DNA from: Bacillus sp. ISL-41
Lineage (GTDB): Bacteria; Bacillota; Bacilli; Bacillales; Cytobacillaceae
DNA length: 64,000 nt
Assembly (NCBI RefSeq): GCF_018613235.1
Contig: NZ_JAGGQP010000010.1
Location: 1 to 64,000, forward strand
Direction: 5' to 3'
Shown piece after piece: positions 57,072-64,000 of the stretch. Every line of letters starts with the position of its first letter. Positions within the stretch are counted from its first letter, which is position 1. Under the pieces are notes generated by a model. That model ran no database searches. It was given only the letters and a program-made list of their open reading frames with translations, and was not told where the DNA came from. A program made the translations under genes and the position numbers.

Positions 57072-58295
57072 ATGCAGCCTAAAATCGGAATCAAGGAAAA
57101 CATCGTTCAGTTTGTGCTATTGGTCGTGACGAATCTCTTCGTCGGTTCAATGGTCGGGATTGAGCGTACCGTTCTTCCTTTGCTTGGGGAAGAGCAGTTC
57201 GGACTGGCATCTGCAAGTGCTGCGCTATCATTCATAATCAGTTTTGGGTTTTCCAAAGCTATTGTAAACTATTTCGCAGGTCAAATTGCAGATCGGCTTG
57301 GACGTAAGAAAGTGTTATTGCTCGGCTGGTTTGTTGGTCTTTTCGTACCAATCCTCATTATATTTGCACACGCATGGTGGGTCATCATTGTCGCGAATAT
57401 CCTGCTGGGGATTAACCAGGGATTGGCATGGTCGATGACGGTGAATATGAAAATCGATATTTCAAAAGCGAACCAGCGCGGTACTGTAGTTGGCTTGAAT
57501 GAGTTTGCCGGCTATTCAGGAGTAGCGATTATGGCGGCTGTCTCTGGTTATATTGCCTCATCCTATTCATTGAGACCTGAGCCATTTTACATTGGAATAG
57601 GTATAGTTATAGTCGGATTAATCCTATCGTTAATTGTTAAGGATACTAAAGAGCATTTGAAGCTTCAAATTAAGAATAGTGGAACCGTCAGTACTGGAAT
57701 AACTCGATCGGCAAAAGAAGTATTTGCGTTGACAACCTGGAAAAACAAGAACCTTTCAACCATTAGTTTTGCGGGTTTATCAACGAATCTTAAGGATGGA
57801 ATGGCCTGGGGTCTTTTCCCCATCTACTTCGCAACTGCCGGATTATCCGTAGTGCAAATAGGAACAATCGTAGCGGTATATCCAGCTGCCTGGGGCATTT
57901 TTCAACTGTTCACTGGGACATTAAGCGATAAGATTGGCAGAAAAGTGCTGATCACTTATGGGATGTGGACACAAGCCGCTGCATTGTGGTTCATACTAGC
58001 TGCAAATCAATATACGCTATGGATTTTTGGGGCTCTTTTGTTGGGCCTCGGCACAGCGATGGTTTATCCAACTCTACAAGCAGCAATCAGTGATGTTGCC
58101 GAACCAGACTGGAGAGCTTCCTCAATGGGAGTATACCGATTCTGGAGAGATAGCGGTTATGCATTCGGTGCATTAATGGCAGGAATTATTGCCGACCTGT
58201 TAGGTGTCAACTGGGCAATCGGTTTAGTTGCGTTACTTCCATTTATAGCAGGAGTACTTTCGAAAGTCCGTTTGAATGAAACGATTAAACACTGA
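57072..58295 (+). CDS. MFS transporter linked to ArsR-rhodanese gene (407 aa)
   Basis: Twelve helices. GQIADRLGRKKVLLLGWF is the loop 2-3 motif of MFS proteins and GTLSDKIGRKVLITYGMW its C-terminal repeat. It closely follows the regulator, 89 bases away with no terminator between, so they form one operon. It probably exports a toxic anion, thiol or metalloid compound; the substrate is not known. ATG 57072 follows GGAAGTGAGAAGG. A strong terminator ends the operon. Confidence 0.9.
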   Translation: MQPKIGIKENIVQFVLLVVTNLFVGSMVGIERTVLPLLGEEQFGLASASAALSFIISFGFSKAIVNYFAGQIADRLGRKKVLLLGWFVGLFVPILIIFAHAWWVIIVANILLGINQGLAWSMTVNMKIDISKANQRGTVVGLNEFAGYSGVAIMAAVSGYIASSYSLRPEPFYIGIGIVIVGLILSLIVKDTKEHLKLQIKNSGTVSTGITRSAKEVFALTTWKNKNLSTISFAGLSTNLKDGMAWGLFPIYFATAGLSVVQIGTIVAVYPAAWGIFQLFTGTLSDKIGRKVLITYGMWTQAAALWFILAANQYTLWIFGALLLGLGTAMVYPTLQAAISDVAEPDWRASSMGVYRFWRDSGYAFGALMAGIIADLLGVNWAIGLVALLPFIAGVLSKVRLNETIKH

Positions 58296-58304
58296 TCAAA
58301 ACGG

Positions 58305-58336
58305 TGCATCACCTTACATACGGTGATGCATTTTTT
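58305..58336 (+). terminator. Terminator of ArsR-rhodanese/MFS operon
   Basis: TGCATCACC, loop TTACATAC, GGTGATGCA and TTTTTT. Confidence 0.9.
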
Positions 58337-58451
58337 ATTTGACTAAGTTATGAGGCAAGTATAAGTGTAAGAAAAAATACAAAAGTTTGCGAGAACTCCT
58401 AATTTTAAAGGATTATAATTTGTTTAAAATTTCCTTTTAGGAGGCTGCAAG

Positions 58452-59234
58452 ATGAATGAGGTCGAGTATTGGTATGATCATGAATACGACGAATGGGAAA
58501 GGCTGAATCGCCATAAAATTGAGTTTGATATTACAAAACGATATCTTGATGAATTCATCATAGGGGACAATCTTGAAATCTTCGATATTGGCGGTGGTCC
58601 GGGCAGGTATGCTATTCATTTAGCAGAAAGAGGACATAAAGTAACTCTTTTAGACCTGTCGAAAAAAAATATTGAAGTAGCAAAACAGAAATCCTTTGAA
58701 AAAGGGATAACTTTAGGGGGATACATACACGGCAATGCTTTGGAGTTGGAGGGAATGGATCATCAATACGATGTCGTCCTTCTAATGGGACCGTTATACC
58801 ATTTGATAAAAGAATCAGAGAGGAGAAAAGCGGTCGAAGGGGCGATAAACTTATTAAAGCCAAACGGAATTATGATTGTTACTTTTATCTCCAGTTATGC
58901 TCCCTTACAAGACCATCTAATGAACTTATATCCAATTGAATCTGTTCAAGAAATACTTGGTTATTTTCAAATTGGAGAAAATAAAGGCGGAAACGGTTTT
59001 ACGACCGCGTATTTTACAAAACCAAATGAAGCAAGAAAATTTATGGATAGCACTGGATTAAAGGAATTAAAATTCGCTGGTATAGAAAATGTATTAGGTT
59101 ATAAGGAGAAAGAAATAACCTTTCTAGAAGATGGTGAGTACAGAAAATGGATAGAAATTGGTTATCGTCTAAGCACCGATGAATATCTTCTAGGTACAAG
59201 TCAACATTTACTATATATTGGCCGTAAGTTGTAG
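58452..59234 (+). CDS. Class I SAM-dependent methyltransferase (260 aa)
   Basis: EIFDIGGGPGRYAIHLAERG then HKVTLLDLS is motif I with the ribose-binding Asp. DVVLLMGPLYHLIKESER is motif IV, with the common GPLYHL. It fits the small-molecule methyltransferase group of Bacillaceae. ATG follows TTAGGAGGCTGCAAG. A repeat copy terminates it. Confidence 0.87.
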   Translation: MNEVEYWYDHEYDEWERLNRHKIEFDITKRYLDEFIIGDNLEIFDIGGGPGRYAIHLAERGHKVTLLDLSKKNIEVAKQKSFEKGITLGGYIHGNALELEGMDHQYDVVLLMGPLYHLIKESERRKAVEGAINLLKPNGIMIVTFISSYAPLQDHLMNLYPIESVQEILGYFQIGENKGGNGFTTAYFTKPNEARKFMDSTGLKELKFAGIENVLGYKEKEITFLEDGEYRKWIEIGYRLSTDEYLLGTSQHLLYIGRKL

Positions 59235-59242
59235 GTCTTATC

Positions 59243-59285
59243 ATGCGTTGATCCAAGGATTAACGCTTTTTTCGTTGATTTCATT
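59243..59285 (+). repeat. Dispersed terminator-like repeat, copy at 59.2 kb
   Basis: GCGTTGATCC, loop AA, GGATTAACGC and TTTTTTCGTTGATTTC. First-hairpin half with a very short loop. Confidence 0.75.
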
Positions 59286-59388
59286 TTTGTTGGAAAAAGG
59301 GCGAGCTTAATAAAAAAGGAATTTCTTTTCCAAATGTAGAATAGTTCAAGTGATAGGTTCGCTAACGTTAAGGAGATGGGAATTATGT

Positions 59389-60228
59389 GTGGGATTTGTA
59401 AGTAAACATTTAGAAAGAGATTTAGCTTTGCCTAAACATCGTGACATTCTTTTGGATAGTGCACTGACTGATTTAACATCTGATCCAAATGTTTTGGCAA
59501 TTTATCAGGCGGGGTCATTAGCTAGAGGAAATTTCGACAATTACTCTGATATAGATTTACATATTATTGTTAATCCAGAACTGAAAGCAGATTTTATTAA
59601 AGAGAAGCGTAACAGGGCAGCTAAATGGGGAAGTGTTTTATTTTACGAGGATTTTAACCCTTCATCACCTGTTGTAGTTACCCATTATGATTGCTTTGTG
59701 AAAATAGACAGCTGGTATCATTCACCTGAGGAAGTTGCACCATCTATTTGGCTAAAAGGTTATAAGGTACTTTACGACCCGAAAAATATTATTAGTCATG
59801 TCATTCGTAGCTCATCACATAAAGTTTATAAACCTTCAGCAGGGGAAGTTGAGTTTTGGCGCGGGAAACTTCTGGCTTTCATACACGAAACTTATCGTGC
59901 CGTTATGAGGGGAGAAATCTACTATGCTCTATCAAATCTAGATCGAGTCCGCTGGTTAATCGTTTCTGGATGGTATATGGAAATGGAAGAACATCTGGAT
60001 AGCCCTTATGGTGTTTGGTCAAAGATTGAGGGTGAAAGAAGCAAATTGGATCAAGGGCAATTATCGCTTTTAGAAAGTTGGGAATGCGGCCGGAATCCTA
60101 AACAAATTATGAATATAGTTGTCAATATCGTCCCGGAAATTCTTAGACTGAATAAATACCTGAGCAATCAAGTGGAGATTGAAGATCACGAAGACCATAT
60201 CAGGAAAGTCATAGATATGGTGATTTAA
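59389..60228 (+). CDS. Nucleotidyltransferase-fold protein (279 aa)
   Basis: QAGSLARGNFDNYSDIDLHI is the pol-beta nucleotidyltransferase motif GS-x-x-D-x-D, as in aminoglycoside or lincosamide nucleotidyltransferases. The long C-terminal helical part (FWRGKLLAFIHETYRAVMRG) is typical. Antibiotic adenylylation is possible but not shown. AAGGAG points to ATG 59385, which opens only a six-codon frame; GTG 59389 is the first usable in-frame start. Confidence 0.78.
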   Translation: MGFVSKHLERDLALPKHRDILLDSALTDLTSDPNVLAIYQAGSLARGNFDNYSDIDLHIIVNPELKADFIKEKRNRAAKWGSVLFYEDFNPSSPVVVTHYDCFVKIDSWYHSPEEVAPSIWLKGYKVLYDPKNIISHVIRSSSHKVYKPSAGEVEFWRGKLLAFIHETYRAVMRGEIYYALSNLDRVRWLIVSGWYMEMEEHLDSPYGVWSKIEGERSKLDQGQLSLLESWECGRNPKQIMNIVVNIVPEILRLNKYLSNQVEIEDHEDHIRKVIDMVI

Positions 60229-60282
60229 TGACGGCAGTTTCCTGTATTCTTTATTGATGAACTAAAAAAGGGGGGAGCACAC

Positions 60283-60810
60283 TTGATTTTTGTAATCAGA
60301 CATGGACAAACAGACTTGAATAAAGAACGAAAAATGCAAGGGAGAAAGGGTTTGCCTTTGAACGAGTATGGAATAGAACAAGCCAAAGCATTGAGAGATA
60401 GGCTGCAAAAGATAAAATTCGATTTTGTCTTTTCTTCACCTCAGGATCGAGCAATGCAAACAGCAGAAATAGTTACCGGCCATAATGCCTTTAAAGATGA
60501 TAGACTGGATGTTTTTGATTTAGGAGAAGCCGACAGGTTAAATGTTAACGAGGTGAAGATGGCTGGTCCATTACCTGATTCATCGGTTTATAAAGGGATT
60601 GAAGACCCTGATGTGTTTATAAAAAGGGTGTTTAGTTTTATGAAAGAACTTGAGAATCAGCATAGAATAAGAGAGTTAAATATTCTTATTGCTGGCCACA
60701 GATGTACAACAGGCTGTATTGGGGCTTATTTTGAAGGGATACCAAGTGACAGGAATATATTAAAATTCTCATCCGATACTGGCGAGTATAAAACTTATGA
60801 ATTTGAATGA
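60283..60810 (+). CDS. Histidine phosphatase superfamily protein (175 aa)
   Basis: VIRHGQTDLN and SSPQDRAMQTAE supply the RHG His and second Arg, and IAGHRCTTGCIGAYFEG the second His. It is shorter than usual, but the pocket is complete. TTG start follows AAGGGGGGAGCACAC. Probably an active small-molecule or protein phosphatase. Paralogue of 37087. Confidence 0.85.
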   Translation: MIFVIRHGQTDLNKERKMQGRKGLPLNEYGIEQAKALRDRLQKIKFDFVFSSPQDRAMQTAEIVTGHNAFKDDRLDVFDLGEADRLNVNEVKMAGPLPDSSVYKGIEDPDVFIKRVFSFMKELENQHRIRELNILIAGHRCTTGCIGAYFEGIPSDRNILKFSSDTGEYKTYEFE

Positions 60811-60875
60811 GTACTGTTGCAGCACATTTTCATATTTCAATAATACTAGGCTAACATTAGTAGTGGGGTGTAAAT

Positions 60876-61070
60876 ATGCTATCAAATATTGGTGCGCCAG
60901 GTTTTGTCCTGCTTTTTAATATAGTTTTTTTGATTGCAAGTGTAATTATTATGTATTTAGTCATTTTAAAAGCAGTCAGGGAAGGGATTAACCAATCTGT
61001 TGTTGGCCAATTTATCGAAAAACATTATGGAGTCAAAGCCAATAAAAGTGATTTAGATAATGAAAAGTAA
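60876..61070 (+). CDS. Small membrane protein (64 aa)
   Basis: One hydrophobic helix (residues about 8-32), then a cytoplasmic tail with amphipathic character, REGINQSVVGQFIEKHYGVK. ATG follows GTGGGGTGTAAAT. Unknown. A repeat copy follows. Confidence 0.6.
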   Translation: MLSNIGAPGFVLLFNIVFLIASVIIMYLVILKAVREGINQSVVGQFIEKHYGVKANKSDLDNEK

Positions 61071-61087
61071 TTTACAATTAACCCGAA

Positions 61088-61130
61088 CGGGCGATGATCG
61101 AGGTAGGATTAATCGCCTTTTTTTCTGAAT
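61088..61130 (+). repeat. Dispersed terminator-like repeat, copy at 61.1 kb
   Basis: GGCGATGATC, loop, GGATTAATCGCC and TTTTTTTCTGAATACAT. The stem sequence has diverged but pairing is kept. The rest of 61131-61302 holds only a doubtful 20-codon frame. Confidence 0.65.
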
Positions 61131-61302
61131 ACATATACTCAATGTTGCTGGATAGCTGAATATGCGACTAAAGGGGGACAAAGTAAGTGGATAGTAATGA
61201 CATTAGTGATCCAGCGGGTTTCCGCCCTTTGTATAGATTCCTTATTTAACCAAATGTCACGCGGCCATTAAGTCCGGCCAATGCTTTAAGGGGGAGCTTC
61301 TT

Positions 61303-61665
61303 ATGAAAAAGAGAAAATGGATTGTCTTGTCTTTAATAGGCGTAATTTTGATTGTTAGCACCACTTTCGCTTTAACAAAACCAAACGAAACAGATTTTGT
61401 AATATGGATGGAACAAACTTATGATGTTAATTGTTTAGATTATAATTGCGATGCATTTAAGGTAAAAGTTATAGAGGATGGGGAAAACAAGGTGATTACA
61501 ATGCAAGTTTCGAGCGGAGGATATTCACCAGGCACATTTGTAATGAAGAGAGAAGTGAATTATCGAAACTTTGATAATCCATCATATATTTTAGACCTAA
61601 ATGTTATTGGATTTTTGGGGAAGATTTCATTGGTAGATGAAACAAAACGATTGACCAATGAGTAA
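61303..61665 (+). CDS. Secreted or membrane-anchored protein (120 aa)
   Basis: MKKRKWIVLSLIGVILIVST is a signal peptide or anchor. The exported domain contains EQTYDVNCLDYNCDAFKVKV, with two Cys able to form a disulfide, and strands such as GGYSPGTFVMKREVNY. ATG follows AAGGGGGAGCTTCTT. No family recognised. Confidence 0.68.
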   Translation: MKKRKWIVLSLIGVILIVSTTFALTKPNETDFVIWMEQTYDVNCLDYNCDAFKVKVIEDGENKVITMQVSSGGYSPGTFVMKREVNYRNFDNPSYILDLNVIGFLGKISLVDETKRLTNE

Positions 61666-61700
61666 TTATTTCTGAAGTTAATAAAGGGGATATTATCAAA

Positions 61701-62054
61701 ATGCGGGAAATAATATCTATTGCAGCTTTACAAGAAGCATTATTAAACTCTTGGTCAAAATATTCAAGTTCAAAATGGACTAAAGACAATCCTGCCAAGG
61801 GCCAGTGCGGTGTAACTGCATTAGTAGTGAATGATATCCTTGGGGGACAAATAAGAAAGACTTTATTATCTGAAGGATGGCATTATTACAACGAAATCAA
61901 TGGTGAATGTTATGATTTTACGGATTCACAGTTCAATGAAGATATTGAGTATATGGATATTCCATCGAATAGAGACGAAGCATTCTTGGATACAAATCAG
62001 GAACAATATGATTTTCTGAAACAGAGCTCGATGAATATTCTAAAAGATGGATAA
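61701..62054 (+). CDS. YunG-like papain-fold-type protein (117 aa)
   Basis: AKGQCGVTALVVNDILGGQI has Cys at the head of a helix, as in papain-like folds. GWHYYNEINGECYDFTDSQF supplies a His and a following strand. The pattern matches the YunG family (COG, function unknown) of Bacillus. It may be a small cysteine hydrolase. ATG after AAAGGGGATATTATCAAA. A DUF3885 gene follows. Confidence 0.7.
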   Translation: MREIISIAALQEALLNSWSKYSSSKWTKDNPAKGQCGVTALVVNDILGGQIRKTLLSEGWHYYNEINGECYDFTDSQFNEDIEYMDIPSNRDEAFLDTNQEQYDFLKQSSMNILKDG

Positions 62055-62149
62055 ATGGAACGGCAAACGTAAAGCAGCTTTTACCTAGTTGAACAAAGTG
62101 GAAGGAAAGCTTAATGTAGAAAGGGTATTTTAAAAAAGGAGGTGCTGAT

Positions 62150-62791
62150 TTGTCATTAAATATCTTTATGGCCAAGAATTTTCCAGATTTGCCTCTAAGG
62201 CCACCTTTATTTTATAACTGGAAAATAGGCATACGGTTTGAATTAGGGGTAGAGTTCGATCGAGATTACAATGACGAAAACAGTCCTTATGTACAAGAAG
62301 TTTACAAAAGGGCTATATCTTTATTTCATTCCCTGCATTCTAATAACGAGGAAATTATTATCGTAGTGGACGCCGATGATTATGAAGATGGAAAGACCTA
62401 TAAGCACAGAGGAAGGATTATTTCTCCATATTTGTACGAAAAAACAGCCCTATATAAATTGCAGCATAAGGGATTGCCTTATGTTTTCCCAGAAGATGAC
62501 GAAGAAGGAAAATATAAAACTCACAGATTTGCTCTAAGATGCAAAGTTTCTGACCTCCGATACATTCCTTTGTTAAAAGCAATTTGCAATCAGGATTTAG
62601 GAATCCAGCCAAGTGTTTCTCATAGGATCTATTTTTTGAATGTGCAAAGGCAAACCATATTCCACGTTTACGATGACAGGGGGTGTGATGTACTGGCTGC
62701 ATCTCCGGAAGCAATAAAGGATATTTACCAAAGATATAACAGGTGGATATTAGATTACGACAGAGCCGAAATAGATAAGGTATTTATCTAA
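62150..62791 (+). CDS. DUF3885 family protein (213 aa)
   Basis: The ending RIYFLNVQRQTIFHVYDDRG then CDVLAASPEAIKDIYQRYNR is the DUF3885 signature (YDDRGmDv). Residues 24-40 (WKIGIRFELG) start the domain. Function unknown, though such proteins occur in polymorphic-toxin immunity contexts; none of those neighbours is present. TTG start after AAAGGAGGTGCTGAT. Confidence 0.82.
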   Translation: MSLNIFMAKNFPDLPLRPPLFYNWKIGIRFELGVEFDRDYNDENSPYVQEVYKRAISLFHSLHSNNEEIIIVVDADDYEDGKTYKHRGRIISPYLYEKTALYKLQHKGLPYVFPEDDEEGKYKTHRFALRCKVSDLRYIPLLKAICNQDLGIQPSVSHRIYFLNVQRQTIFHVYDDRGCDVLAASPEAIKDIYQRYNRWILDYDRAEIDKVFI

Positions 62792-62893
62792 AGGGAAATT
62801 TTAATGCTCTTAATGGCAGATTAGTGGAATAAATAAATTCTATTGCTTACCTAATAGCAGAGTTAGACAGTTCCAGTAAAAGGAGAACAAGTT

Positions 62894-63100
62894 ATGGATA
62901 ATTGGTTATTTGTGTTCATCATGACCTTCATCGGAAGTTTTGTTTTAGTATATGGATTAGGGTCTATTATTGGCGGAGATAATATTGAATTCCTTTATTT
63001 AATTTTGTTTATTATTCAGTTTTCTTTTACTACGACAATATTATTTCAGATCCTACATAAAGTGAAACAGTTGGATAAAAAGGAAAATCTTAAAGAGTAA
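62894..63100 (+). CDS. Small membrane protein, two helices (68 aa)
   Basis: Helices at about residues 4-27 and 30-52, then a basic tail HKVKQLDKKENLKE. ATG follows AAAAGGAGAACAAGTT. A GCGCA/TGCGC terminator follows. Unknown. Confidence 0.65.
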   Translation: MDNWLFVFIMTFIGSFVLVYGLGSIIGGDNIEFLYLILFIIQFSFTTTILFQILHKVKQLDKKENLKE

Positions 63101-63120
63101 ACTACTTTTGATAAAGTTTT

Positions 63121-63149
63121 AATGCGCATCCATTGGGCTGCGCTTTTTC
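63121..63149 (+). terminator. Terminator at 63.1 kb
   Basis: ATGCGCATCC, loop, GGGCTGCGC and TTTTT. Confidence 0.65.
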
Positions 63150-63284
63150 ATTTTGACAGGTATTAATGGCTTCTCCCTAAGCTTCTCTATCACTACTGTT
63201 TTGCAAGAATATTTAAACAATATATAGATTTTTTGAGAAATTATGGTAATATTTATCAGTGTAAAAATAGTTTAGGGGGATAAG

Positions 63285-64000
63285 ATGGAAAAGGTTATTG
63301 AGGTTAAAGGGATTTCGCGTTCTTATAAATTAAAAACAGGCTTGAAAAATGCATTGGATGATGTTTCTTTTGATGTGAAAAAAGGGGAAGTATTTGGGTT
63401 GCTTGGACCGAATGGGGCTGGTAAAACGACTACTATCAAAATATTAACTACTTTATTGCTGCCTACTGCTGGTGAAGCCAAGATTCTCGGCTATGATGTT
63501 GCATCAGAGAGTCATATGATTCGCAATAGGATCAACTTTGTTTACGGAGGCGAAAGAGGCGTTTATGGAAGACTTACCGCAAAAGAGTATATGCATTATT
63601 TTTGTACGCTTTATAAGATTAAAAATAAAGAACAAGCTGGGTTGATTAAGGATTTATTAAATCTTGTTAAATTAGAGGACGCTGAGGATCAAAAAATCCA
63701 TACCTATTCCAAGGGTATGACTCAACGATTACATATTGCCAGATGTTTAATCAATAATCCTGAGATTCTGTTTCTTGATGAACCGACAATTGGCCTGGAC
63801 CCAATCGGGGCAAAATTATTGAGGGATATTGTAAGAGATTTATCAAGCAAAGGGATTACCATCATTTTAACGACTCATTATATGCAGGAAGCCGATGAAC
63901 TTTGTGATCGTATTGCTTTTATTAAAGGCGGGAAAATAAGCCTCATTGGCGAACCGGATTTCATAAAGCAGAGCTGTAACCACCTTAATCTTTACGAAGC
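63285..64000 (+). CDS. ABC transporter ATP-binding protein, second ABC-2 system (cut by window end)
   Basis: ATG after AGGGGGATAAG; the frame runs off the window, so only about 238 residues are seen. Walker A GPNGAGKT is at 41-48, signature YSKGMTQ at 141-147, Walker B ILFLDEP at 161-167 and H-loop TTHYM near 196-200. The insert NFVYGGERGVYGRL matches the ATPase at 5976 (GGERNLYWRL), and long blocks agree, so they are paralogues. Two ABC-2 permeases are expected just beyond the window. A local regulator is not seen on this side. Confidence 0.92.
   Translation, partial: MEKVIEVKGISRSYKLKTGLKNALDDVSFDVKKGEVFGLLGPNGAGKTTTIKILTTLLLPTAGEAKILGYDVASESHMIRNRINFVYGGERGVYGRLTAKEYMHYFCTLYKIKNKEQAGLIKDLLNLVKLEDAEDQKIHTYSKGMTQRLHIARCLINNPEILFLDEPTIGLDPIGAKLLRDIVRDLSSKGITIILTTHYMQEADELCDRIAFIKGGKISLIGEPDFIKQSCNHLNLYE

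Noticed and set aside
61187-61272. Two short overlapping frames after AAAGGGGG
   Set aside because: 20 and 24 codons, no protein-like composition, and they lie in a degraded repeat region.

Overview
The window looks like chromosome from a low-GC Gram-positive spore former of the family Bacillaceae. Evidence: strong AAGGAGG-type ribosome binding sites, frequent TTG and GTG starts, TTGACA/TATAAT promoters, a Bacillus-like PaiA, a gamma-glutamyltransferase whose maturation Thr falls at residue 403, a YoaS/YozG-type pair, and a T-box leader. There are no rRNA or tRNA genes and no phage or conjugation genes. Nearly all genes are short monocistronic accessory genes read left to right.

Layout. 1-8.1 kb: small membrane and lipoprotein genes, an MFS exporter, a ParB-like protein, then a leftward ABC-2 export operon (ATPase and two permeases) next to its likely ArsR-type regulator. 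8.3-28.1 kb: a dense accessory zone of acetyltransferases, alpha/beta hydrolases, small membrane proteins, a GrpB-type protein, a flippase and an S9 peptidase homologue. This zone contains many broken genes and many copies of one terminator-like intergenic repeat. 28.5-31.8 kb: a stand-alone FtsZ paralogue and gamma-glutamyltransferase, both higher in GC. 32-48 kb: paiA, an M14 carboxypeptidase behind a complete 302 bp MITE-like element, phosphotransferases, methyltransferase, NUDIX, SdpI-like, VanW-like and iminopeptidase-like genes. 48.7-54 kb: small zinc-ribbon and hydrophilic proteins, a DUF4145 protein, a YoaS/YozG-like pair and a DUF2935 protein. 54-58.3 kb: a T-box leader in front of an acetyltransferase, and an ArsR-rhodanese/MFS operon with a perfect 24 bp operator palindrome. 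58.4-64 kb: methyltransferase, nucleotidyltransferase, phosphatase, YunG-like and DUF3885 genes, then the start of a second ABC-2 ATPase closely related to the one at 6 kb.

How the genes work together. Most encode single-step modifying or detoxifying enzymes (seven GNAT acetyltransferases, five alpha/beta hydrolases, two aminoglycoside-phosphotransferase-like kinases, two nucleotidyltransferase-like proteins, two methyltransferases) plus exporters, so the region reads as a small-molecule stress and self-protection repertoire. Clear local regulation is seen in four places: the ArsR/ABC operon, the ArsR-rhodanese/MFS operon, the T-box/GNAT unit, and a cre-like site before a 48-residue protein. 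The most unusual items are the T-box/GNAT unit, the extra FtsZ with a Tyr/Gln/Asn-rich linker, and the repeat family lying between accessory genes.
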